DNA of 64,000 bases from Pedobacter sp. AK013. GTDB taxonomy: Bacteria; Bacteroidota; Bacteroidia; Sphingobacteriales; Sphingobacteriaceae. The stretch spans positions 1 through 64,000 of the forward strand of contig NZ_JACHCQ010000012.1 in NCBI RefSeq assembly GCF_014205835.1, written 5' to 3'. Position 1 is the first letter of the stretch; the number at the start of each line of letters is the position of its first letter. Under the pieces are notes generated by a model. That model saw only the letters and a list, made by a program, of their open reading frames with translations, was not told the DNA's origin and did not search any database. The translations under genes and the position numbers were made by a program. Positions 10,198-17,311 of this stretch are shown here, piece by piece.

Positions 10198-10213
10198 ATG
10201 CAAACGGTTGCAT
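10198..10213. promoter_or_regulatory. Putative LacI-family operator upstream of susC
   Basis: ATGCAAACGGTTGCAT is palindromic at 14 of 16 positions with a central CG. It shares the core CAAACGnTTG with the site at 4501-4516. It lies 227 bp before the susC start, consistent with control of the whole locus by one LacI-type repressor encoded elsewhere. Confidence 0.45.
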
Positions 10214-10397
10214 TTGTTGACGTAGTTTTTCTTGCTCATACAGGTCTTGATTAAAAGGATTGATTATACTTGGTAATACGAGATTAGAGCTTTTATTCGG
10301 GTAATCCATCCTGTTCTATCCTGTTAGCTGTAGGTATCTGCGAAAGATGAACTGCTAGGTGTATAAATGATAGTAGATTTATCAGTTGAAAAAAGTA

Positions 10398-10431
10398 TAA
10401 AAAAAAGGACAGACCATCCGGTACTGTCCTT
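10398..10431 (-). terminator. Rho-independent terminator after dsbD
   Basis: On the minus strand AAGGACAG (from 10431-10424) pairs with CTGTCCTT (10412-10405) over an 11-base loop and is followed by a run of at least six T residues. It ends the cysteine synthase/nDsbD/DsbD operon 46 bp after the dsbD stop. Confidence 0.85.
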
Positions 10432-10477
10432 ACATCATTAACTAAAATTAAAATCAAACGCTTTTAAGTCTATCCAT

Positions 10478-12127
10478 TTAGTGGAAAGCGTTTAAACCAC
10501 TTGTTAAGAATTTTTTATAATTGGCTATTTCGTAATCAGCGCCCTGTGGCGGTGCCAATAGTGCTTCAGTTTTTGGATCGAGCAATACATAAAAAGGCTG
10601 CGAATTGGACTGGAATTTCCTCGCTTGCAGGTCGCTCCATTTTTTGCCGATGGTGCTGAGTTTCTTTCCTTCAGGTGTAATGGTTACATCGGCAGGGGCC
10701 AGTGCTGTTTTATCATCCACATATAACTGGATCAATACATAATCGTTACTGATCATTTTATATACATCTTTGTCTGGCCAAACATTGGCTTCCATTTTTC
10801 TGCAGTTTACGCAGGCATGGCCGGTAAAATCGATTAGTACAGGTTTATTTAGCCTTTTAGCTGCAGTCAAACCTTCATTATAATCGAAATAGGCATTCAG
10901 CTTTAGTGGCGCATGAAATTTATCAGCGTATTTATGCGGACCATCATTTGTTGTGGTCTGTTTTCCGGCTAATAGATTAGCGGTATATAGATCGAAATCC
11001 TGGGTTTCCTGTGGTGGAAGAAAAGCAGAAATGCTTCTTAATGGCGCACCCCACATACCCGGGATTAAGTAAATGGTAAAGGCCAATACTATGGTAGCTA
11101 GAAAAAGCCTGGGTACTGAGATAAATGCCAGCGGACTATCATGCGAAAACTTTAGTTTACCCAGAAGATAAATGCCCATCATCCCAAAAATAACAATCCA
11201 CAGGCTTAAGAATATCTCGCGGTCAAACCATTCCCAATGGTAAGCCAGATCTACATTGCTTAAGAATTTTAGGGCAAAAGCAAGCTCGAGAAAACCGAGC
11301 ACAACCTTAACACTGTTTAGCCAGCCACCAGATTTTGGCAGTTTGCTCATTGCTGACGGGAATAGTGCAAATAATGCAAAAGGAATGGCCAGCGCCAAAG
11401 AAAAGCCAAACATGCCTATTGCGGGTCCTAATAAAGCACCCGTAGTGGCTGCCTGCACCAATAAAGTGCCTATAATGGGGCCAGTGCAAGAAAAGGATAC
11501 TAATGCCAGTGTTCCGGCCATAAAAAATAATCCTGCAATGCCGCCCTTATCTGAATTGGCATCCATTTTATTTACCCAGGAAGAGGGTAGGGTAATTTCG
11601 AAAGCACCTAAAAACGAAGCCGCAAAAACAACCAGCAATAAGAAGAAAAAGAAATTGAATATGCCATTGGTAGATAGACTGTTTAAGGCATCGGCCCCGA
11701 AAATTACCGTAACCAAAAGCCCAAGCACTACATAAATCAGGATAATGAAAAAACCATACAATGCTGCACGCCGAAAGGCTCTTCCTTTTTCTGATCCTTT
11801 GGTGAAAAAACTTACCGTAAGGGGCAGCATGGGGAAGATGCAGGGCATCAACAAGGCTGCTAAACCGCCAACAAAGCCTGCAATAAAAATTCCCCACAAG
11901 GTTTTGTGTTCTTCTTTTGATGGTGCAACAGTTTGTTTAACATTAGTGGGCACCGCGGCTGCTGTTTTGGCAACCGTATCAACTGCTTTAATTGTACTAT
12001 CGGGCGCTTCCGGCTTAATCTCTGTAAACGTAAGGTCGTCCGTGCCAGAGCTGTCCTGTGCATATCCATTTAAGGATATGGCACCACAGAACAGCAAACC
12101 GAGACAGATTTTTTTTAAAGATATCAT
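10478..12127 (-). CDS. dsbD: Thiol:disulfide interchange protein DsbD-like (transmembrane and thioredoxin domains)
   Basis: 549 residues: a signal peptide (1-23), a low-complexity linker, an eight-helix transmembrane domain (about 78-365) with the paired membrane cysteines C96 (LMPCIFPM) and C214 (SFSCTGP), then a C-terminal thioredoxin-like domain with C439-V-N-C442. It moves reducing equivalents from cytoplasmic thioredoxin to periplasmic partners. The N-terminal immunoglobulin-like DsbD domain is absent and is encoded by the separate gene just upstream (16-bp gap), so the classic three-part protein is split in two. It is co-transcribed with that gene and probably with the cysteine synthase-like gene. 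Confidence 0.9.
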   Translation of the reverse strand: MISLKKICLGLLFCGAISLNGYAQDSSGTDDLTFTEIKPEAPDSTIKAVDTVAKTAAAVPTNVKQTVAPSKEEHKTLWGIFIAGFVGGLAALLMPCIFPMLPLTVSFFTKGSEKGRAFRRAALYGFFIILIYVVLGLLVTVIFGADALNSLSTNGIFNFFFFLLLVVFAASFLGAFEITLPSSWVNKMDANSDKGGIAGLFFMAGTLALVSFSCTGPIIGTLLVQAATTGALLGPAIGMFGFSLALAIPFALFALFPSAMSKLPKSGGWLNSVKVVLGFLELAFALKFLSNVDLAYHWEWFDREIFLSLWIVIFGMMGIYLLGKLKFSHDSPLAFISVPRLFLATIVLAFTIYLIPGMWGAPLRSISAFLPPQETQDFDLYTANLLAGKQTTTNDGPHKYADKFHAPLKLNAYFDYNEGLTAAKRLNKPVLIDFTGHACVNCRKMEANVWPDKDVYKMISNDYVLIQLYVDDKTALAPADVTITPEGKKLSTIGKKWSDLQARKFQSNSQPFYVLLDPKTEALLAPPQGADYEIANYKKFLTSGLNAFH

Positions 12128-12143
12128 ATGCTTGGTTATGCTA

Positions 12144-12593
12144 TTATTTTACAGGAATACTAAAGTCGACCTGCTCTGGTGGCAAACATTGCTTATCATC
12201 GCATACCATAAATTCTACATTGCCTTTAACGGTTGCCGTTTTGCCTTTCAACTTTACTTTCTGTTGAAACACCACTGACTTTTCGAAATAGCTCACATCC
12301 ATTTTAAAGGTAGATTCGAATTTGGTTACCGCCTTTGGCTCAAATGTTTTTCCAACCAGGGTATAAGCACCAGATGCCGGGAAAGTAAAAGTGGTTTTAA
12401 CAGGACCTCCGTCTTTAACAAATTGCGAATAGAGGTGCCAGCCCTGATCTACAGTGGCTTTAATGAAAACAGTAGCGGTATTTGGTCCGGTTTTTTTTGC
12501 TGCATAACTCCAGGTTACGGGTTTTAAAATCTGGCTGTACGCACTAAGGTTAACAAGGCATACGGCACAGAACAAAAAGATGATTTTTTTCAT
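12144..12593 (-). CDS. Stand-alone periplasmic DsbD N-terminal domain protein
   Basis: 149 residues with a signal peptide (1-20, ending SAYSQ). The mature part is one immunoglobulin-like domain ending in the nDsbD signature VCDDKQCLPPEQ, where the two cysteines form the exchangeable disulfide. In the proteobacterial enzyme this domain is fused to DsbD; here it would receive electrons from the DsbD protein encoded 16 bp downstream and pass them to periplasmic substrates. The ATAACCAA leader motif lies about 15-20 bases before the ATG. Confidence 0.85.
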   Translation of the reverse strand: MKKIIFLFCAVCLVNLSAYSQILKPVTWSYAAKKTGPNTATVFIKATVDQGWHLYSQFVKDGGPVKTTFTFPASGAYTLVGKTFEPKAVTKFESTFKMDVSYFEKSVVFQQKVKLKGKTATVKGNVEFMVCDDKQCLPPEQVDFSIPVK

Positions 12594-12617
12594 GTTGTGG
12601 TTTATTGGTTATGTTGA

Positions 12618-13664
12618 TTAATTTAATCTGCTAAAGGCCTGGTAATCCAGAAAATCTACTTCAGGGGTAATGTATCCTGCTTTAACTGGTTCCGGCTTCA
12701 TTAAATCGGTACTTAAATATTTCTTGTTGCTATCAGAAAAGATGGTTACCACACAGCTTTCAATTCCCATTTTTTGCTGTTGTTTGATGGCGCCTATTAC
12801 ATTGGCCCCTGATGATATGCCTACGGCTAAACCTAATTTCTCCGCTAGTTTTTGTGCCATGAGTATGGCATCGCCATCGTTTACCTGTACCACTTCATCC
12901 AGTTCGCTTAGTTTAACAATTTCGGGGATGAACTCGTCAGAAATACCCTGGATTCTATGACTGCCTACTTTATAACCTGTGGTTAATGTTGGCGATTCTG
13001 CAGGTTCGAGTGGGTGTATTTTAATGTTAGCATTTTGCTTTCTTAAAAAATTACCTACACCCATAATGGTTCCTCCGGTACCCACGCCGGCTACAAAAGC
13101 ATCTGGCGATAGGTTTTTCAATTGCAATTGCCCCCAGATTTCCCTACCCGTGGTATGTTCATGTGCTTCCGGATTGGCAATATTTTCGAACTGTTTTGGT
13201 AAAAAAATATCTGGGTTGTTCGTGGCCATCTCTTCTGCAAGTTTAATGCTGCCGATAAAACCACCTTCTTCTTTGCTAACCAGAATAATTTCGGCGCCTA
13301 AACTTTTAATAATATCCATACGCTCTTTGCTCAGCCAGTTGGGCATGATGATGGTAACCGGATGGCCCAAGGCTTTGCCTATTGCTGCAAATGCAATCCC
13401 GGTGTTGCCGCTCGTCGCCTCAACAATACGGTCTCCAGCTTTGATTTTATCTTCTGCGTAAGCTTTTTTCAAAGTGTAAAGTGCCATCCTATCTTTAATG
13501 CTGCCGGTTAAATTATAATGCTCACATTTAACATAAATTTTAGCTGTACTTCCCTGGTAAGTATAGGTCAGCTCCAGCATGGGTGTATTACCAACCAGAA
13601 GCGATAAATGTTCAAATTTCCCTTGTTTGGCAGAAGTCATTTCATTAGCTGTTAATGTTCTCAT
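12618..13664 (-). CDS. PLP-dependent cysteine synthase / cystathionine beta-synthase family protein
   Basis: 348 residues of fold-type II PLP enzyme. The Schiff-base lysine is K57 in [12 protein letters not shown]; the phosphate- and substrate-binding loop [10 protein letters not shown] is near 85-94; the glycine-rich loop [14 protein letters not shown] is near 195-208; SSGAN near 285 completes the site. It joins O-acetylserine and sulfide, or a related pair, to make cysteine or cystathionine. It leads an operon with the two DsbD-type genes and is divergent from an Lrp-type regulator, suggesting a link between cysteine supply and periplasmic thiol chemistry. The amino-acid donor cannot be settled by eye. 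Confidence 0.88.
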   Translation of the reverse strand: MRTLTANEMTSAKQGKFEHLSLLVGNTPMLELTYTYQGSTAKIYVKCEHYNLTGSIKDRMALYTLKKAYAEDKIKAGDRIVEATSGNTGIAFAAIGKALGHPVTIIMPNWLSKERMDIIKSLGAEIILVSKEEGGFIGSIKLAEEMATNNPDIFLPKQFENIANPEAHEHTTGREIWGQLQLKNLSPDAFVAGVGTGGTIMGVGNFLRKQNANIKIHPLEPAESPTLTTGYKVGSHRIQGISDEFIPEIVKLSELDEVVQVNDGDAILMAQKLAEKLGLAVGISSGANVIGAIKQQQKMGIESCVVTIFSDSNKKYLSTDLMKPEPVKAGYITPEVDFLDYQAFSRLN

Positions 13665-13763
13665 GGATGTTTTTAAATTAAATCAGAAAGCGTTATTTTG
13701 ATTAATTAAAATTTCGGTAAAACTCTGTAATATTATTATTTGTGTCAATACAAGTCGTTTTTT

Positions 13764-13778
13764 ACAGAAATTTTCTGT
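13764..13778. promoter_or_regulatory. Putative Lrp/AsnC operator in the divergent spacer
   Basis: ACAGAAATTTTCTGT has perfect 7-bp arms around one central T and resembles the CAG...CTG shape of Lrp-type sites. It lies 86 bp before the Lrp start and 100 bp before the cysteine synthase-like start, where one regulator could control both. Confidence 0.5.
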
Positions 13779-13864
13779 TTTTTTGAGATATTTCTAGTTT
13801 TTATTTCAGTTTATATTGGGTTTTTTAATGCCCGCTATATTTTTTTTCAATCTATTAAGCATAT

Positions 13865-14332
13865 ATGATACAAGGAGATTTAGATCAGGTTGACATTGAG
13901 ATATTAAAATTGCTGCAGCATGATGCGGCCCTGACCCATAAAGAAGTGGCACTAAAGCTGCATAAATCGATAGCAACCATACACGAACGTATAAGGAGGT
14001 TAAAAGAGCAAGGTTATATTAAAAGAATCGTGGCGATCCTTGACCGCAAAAAAATCAACAGCAACCTGATTGCTTTTTCACATGTATTGCTGAAAGAGCA
14101 TACCGCGAAAACCCTGATCGAATTCGAAACTGAAGTTTCGAAATTTGCCGAAGTAATGGAGTGCCTTCAAATGACCGGGGCTCACGATTTTATTTTGCGT
14201 ATTGCCACTAAAGATATGGATGCCTATCACGAATTTTTGCGGAATAAACTGGCTACACTGCCCAATATTACAACCGTTCAAAGCTACTTTGTGTTGTCTG
14301 AACCTAAAAGCGAAACAGCTTATCCGTTGTAG
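13865..14332 (+). CDS. Lrp/AsnC family transcriptional regulator
   Basis: 155 residues: an N-terminal winged helix-turn-helix (about 6-65, with DQVDIEILKLLQHDAALTHKEVA and TIHERIRRLKEQGYI) and a C-terminal RAM/ligand-binding domain (about 68-150, with the glycine-bearing MTGAHDFILRIATKDMDAYHEF). Members bind amino acids and control their metabolism. It is divergent from the cysteine synthase-like gene with a 200-bp spacer containing a symmetric AT-rich site, so it probably controls that operon and itself, perhaps responding to cysteine; the effector is a guess. Confidence 0.92.
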   Translation: MIQGDLDQVDIEILKLLQHDAALTHKEVALKLHKSIATIHERIRRLKEQGYIKRIVAILDRKKINSNLIAFSHVLLKEHTAKTLIEFETEVSKFAEVMECLQMTGAHDFILRIATKDMDAYHEFLRNKLATLPNITTVQSYFVLSEPKSETAYPL

Positions 14333-14410
14333 TGTTGGCTTATTGGTTTTGGTGCAGTTCTAAATAGTTCATTAGGCATTTATTTGGAGGTGATTAACGG
14401 TGGAGAGAAA

Positions 14411-14489
14411 TCGTTGCGAGGAGGAACAACGAAGCAATCCTTGCTATAAAGATTGCTTCGTCGGCTGAAAAGCCTTCTCGCAAGGACGA
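14411..14489. repeat. Long hairpin repeat element (TTGCGAGGAGG ... CTTCTCGCAAGG type)
   Basis: CGAAGCAATC (14430-14439) and GATTGCTTCG (14451-14460) form a perfect inner stem, and GTTGCGAGGAG pairs imperfectly with CTTCTCGCAAG outside it. The element fills the space between the converging Lrp and permease genes. It resembles the GAAGCAATC repeat family common in Bacteroidota spacers and may act as a two-way terminator. Confidence 0.6.
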
Positions 14490-14495
14490 ATTCTG

Positions 14496-15857
14496 TTAAT
14501 AATTGAATCTTTTCAAGTTGAAAACCGTTGCGCCAATAACCATAATGGTTATCACCGACACCGAAAGCATATTAATCCATATCGTTGGAACCTCTTGCCG
14601 ATTATATTTCTCCAGTTTGTAATCTTTAATATCTGTATCGTTAACGGATTGATTAAGAAAAATTGCCGGATAAAAATGTAAGCGGATCTGCTCGTGATAT
14701 TTTCTTACCGCCTGCTGAAAGCCAAGATGTGTATCGAGATCTGATCCTGCCATTTTATTTACCCCTAGCTGAGTTTGAATGGTAGGAAAGAAAAAAGCGA
14801 AAACATTGGTAAAATACTGTCTGCTGGCGAGTTTCTTTTCAACAGCTAACCTACTTGCCGCTGCCTGATCATCGCCCATTTGCTGCATGGCGTAATACCA
14901 ATACCAGCTAAAGGTTTTCTTTTCAGGGAAAGGATATTTCTTCAATTGCGGATAATGTTTAAAAAAGGGTTTCATGGTTACATCTTTGGCCATATCCCAC
15001 TTTTCGTGGTAACCCTCGCGCTGGTTGATTACATTTTGCAAAGCTTCAGGAATAGGGTATGTTCTGGATAGAAAAAGATTGAACGATGCCGGAATTACGA
15101 TGCAGAGGAGTACCCAGACTGCTATCAATGCTGATGCATTAAAATTAGACGATTTACCCAAAGAGATGAAGAAAATTGAAATGGCAAACCAAAAGGTCAG
15201 ATAAAGTATAATAAGTACCGCAACCGAAACTAAAGTTAAATCCTGTGGGAGTTCTAAGTAAAGCATTGCAATAAATAAGAGCAATAGTGCCACAGCGAAA
15301 ATAACCACCGCCCTGACTAAAAATTTTTGCCAGATGACCTGAAAAGATTGATTGGTTTGTGCCCTTAAAAGAGACCAAATGCCGCTTTCCTGCTGCTCTG
15401 AAAGCAGATTGTAAGTAAAGGCAATAATGACCAATGGGAACAAAAAGATATATACGAAACTAAGATCCATATTGCCCAAAAGCAGGCTAACAGGATTATT
15501 GATATCAGTATCGTAAAGCTGGCCTTCAAGTCCCAACATGGTCACCGAAATTAAATACGGATTGATATCGCGCTGTCCGTTGGCAAAAGGAGCCCAGTTT
15601 TGAGGGGCGTTTGCCAATGTAAATTTATTATGGAAAAATAACAGACCGATATCTTTTCCAAAATGATCGATATTATTGAGGGTGTTTTTCTTTTGCAGTG
15701 TTGCTGCTTTTTCGATTACCGCCTGTTGCTTAGCGATGAAGGTTTTGCCGAAGTAGAGGCCGGCCATACCTGTAATCAGAAGGATAATGATCCCGATCCA
15801 TGAAGAACTGCTTCTGAAAAATAATTTAAATTCTAGGTGATATCTGCTTTTTTTCAT
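14496..15857 (-). CDS. ABC-2 type transporter permease, DUF3526-like (second subunit)
   Basis: 453 residues with a membrane helix near 18-38, a large extracytoplasmic loop (about 40-120), and hydrophobic helices near 125-150, 170-195, 205-240 and 245-265. A second long soluble loop (about 270-410) precedes a final helix near 425-445. This shape, with a helix, a big loop and the core ABC-2 helices, fits the DUF3526-type permeases. It begins 8 bp after its paralogue and ends the operon ATPase-TonB receptor-permease-permease. The pair would form one heterodimeric channel driven by the ATPase; cargo and direction are unknown. Confidence 0.75.
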   Translation of the reverse strand: MKKSRYHLEFKLFFRSSSSWIGIIILLITGMAGLYFGKTFIAKQQAVIEKAATLQKKNTLNNIDHFGKDIGLLFFHNKFTLANAPQNWAPFANGQRDINPYLISVTMLGLEGQLYDTDINNPVSLLLGNMDLSFVYIFLFPLVIIAFTYNLLSEQQESGIWSLLRAQTNQSFQVIWQKFLVRAVVIFAVALLLLFIAMLYLELPQDLTLVSVAVLIILYLTFWFAISIFFISLGKSSNFNASALIAVWVLLCIVIPASFNLFLSRTYPIPEALQNVINQREGYHEKWDMAKDVTMKPFFKHYPQLKKYPFPEKKTFSWYWYYAMQQMGDDQAAASRLAVEKKLASRQYFTNVFAFFFPTIQTQLGVNKMAGSDLDTHLGFQQAVRKYHEQIRLHFYPAIFLNQSVNDTDIKDYKLEKYNRQEVPTIWINMLSVSVITIMVIGATVFNLKRFNY

Positions 15858-15865
15858 GCTTATTG

Positions 15866-17311
15866 CTATATCGTTTTAATCCATTTTGGTGAACATTGAA
15901 GTAAAATAACCGCAACAAATAGCCAGAAGGCCAAGGCGCTTAGTGCTAATAGCCCATTTGCCATAACAGCACCTAATTTTTTGAAATGGTAATTAAAATC
16001 GGGTTGTTCGGCCCAATTTGTTTTACTGATGGCCAAAGGTTTTTCTTCTTCTCCAGGTGCAATGTTGCTGATCTTTTCAATTTGCAGCTTATTCATCTTT
16101 TGAGCGAGTTGATAACGGTAAGTTTCTGCCTGGTGTTGAAAATCGACGAAAGTATTAAAATCGGATGCGGTTAAGGCCATCGAAATGTTTTTCAGCGATA
16201 AATAAGGGTTTAAGAAACCTGTAACCGTAGTAATGCTGTTCTGTTTTTCGAAAATTTTGTTCAGCTCACTTTGGTGCTTACTATAAATTTTTGAGGTAAT
16301 CTTTTCGCCCTCGGCCATAATGTAACCACCATAGTTAAAAGGCAGTTTTTTAACATCATCCACAGCATAAGCTTTAAGTAACGAATCTTTAATGGCTGTG
16401 TAATGTGGGTCATTGGGATCATGGCTATCGCCCTGCTGATGAACTTCGGCTGCAATGGCATCGGCAAATTCTATTTTAGATGGTGAAGGGTAGATTTTTA
16501 CACCAACTGCCTGGGTTATACGAGGCATAATCACCATGAAGAATATCCAGCAGGCCAATAAGGTAATCAAGGCCGATTTGGAACTGCGGGCAAAGGCTGA
16601 AACCAAAACTGTAATGGCCGAAATAATGAAAAAATAAACGGAGTAGGTTAAAACCAGCAATAATAAACGTAAAGCGGAATCCATACTGACCTGCCAATGA
16701 CTTAACGAGGCCCATAATAAGATGGTGAGCAGTATAAGAGGAATAAATATGGAAAGGCAAATGCTGATAATGCCTATTGTTTTGCCCCACAGCAGTTGTT
16801 TCCAGCTCACATCCTGGCACAACAGGATCTTTAAGGTTCCCGATTCTCGTTCTGCCGAGATGCTGTTATAACCCAAAAAGAAAATAAGCAGCGGCACCAG
16901 TAGTTGCAGTACCATGGCTACACTGATTTCGCCAAAGCTGAGCATACCGTTGGTAAAGCCCGCTTCGCTGAAATTAACCGTATTCTGTTTATGTGCCTCT
17001 AAAAAAATCGATACCCCTGCGAAACTTTCTATGCCAAAGTCGAAGAAACTCAGTTCGTGTTTTTCGCGAAAGGCGAGGTAACCATAGTGGGCCATCCTGT
17101 GTGGGTGTTTATCTGGTTTGGCTAACCACTGTGCCCTTACCAGGGCCTTATAGTGGAGCCGTTGGTTATTTTGCATTTTAAAATTCTGCCATCCAACATA
17201 AGTGGCCAAACAAAGCGATAAGCCTAATAAAAGGGTTAAAGACAAGGTGGCTCTATTGTTAAATGCAGCTTTAAAAGTTTGTTTCGCAATAGTGCTTATT
17301 CTATTAGACAT
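15866..17311 (-). CDS. ABC-2 type transporter permease, DUF3526-like (first subunit)
   Basis: 481 residues. A first helix (about 20-40) is followed by an extracytoplasmic loop, the core ABC-2 helices (about 125-270, including YNSISAERESGTLKILLCQDVSWKQ... just after helix 2, the element that contacts the ATPase), a second long loop (about 280-440) and a last helix (about 450-472). The start codon overlaps the TonB-receptor stop by one base (TAATG), so translation is coupled. It shares the plan and length of the next gene and probably arose by duplication. With the ATPase it forms an ABC transporter of unknown cargo. Confidence 0.75.
   Translation of the reverse strand: MSNRISTIAKQTFKAAFNNRATLSLTLLLGLSLCLATYVGWQNFKMQNNQRLHYKALVRAQWLAKPDKHPHRMAHYGYLAFREKHELSFFDFGIESFAGVSIFLEAHKQNTVNFSEAGFTNGMLSFGEISVAMVLQLLVPLLIFFLGYNSISAERESGTLKILLCQDVSWKQLLWGKTIGIISICLSIFIPLILLTILLWASLSHWQVSMDSALRLLLLVLTYSVYFFIISAITVLVSAFARSSKSALITLLACWIFFMVIMPRITQAVGVKIYPSPSKIEFADAIAAEVHQQGDSHDPNDPHYTAIKDSLLKAYAVDDVKKLPFNYGGYIMAEGEKITSKIYSKHQSELNKIFEKQNSITTVTGFLNPYLSLKNISMALTASDFNTFVDFQHQAETYRYQLAQKMNKLQIEKISNIAPGEEEKPLAISKTNWAEQPDFNYHFKKLGAVMANGLLALSALAFWLFVAVILLQCSPKWIKTI

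Larger units (their letters stand above)
9972..10477. other. Promoter-bearing spacer upstream of susC
   Basis: This 506-bp AT-rich stretch contains no credible coding sequence. It holds a LacI-like palindrome (10198-10213), an imperfect inverted repeat near 10062-10098 (AATTATTCC / GGAAGAATT), and the dsbD terminator at 10398-10431. On the minus strand the motif ATAACCAA lies within 40 bases of the susC ATG. Confidence 0.5.

Noticed and set aside
11256-12278. Open frames of 159 and 177 codons on the + strand opposite dsbD
   Set aside because: They are antisense to a clear DsbD gene and the nDsbD gene, with low-complexity lysine/alanine content, and no family was recognised.
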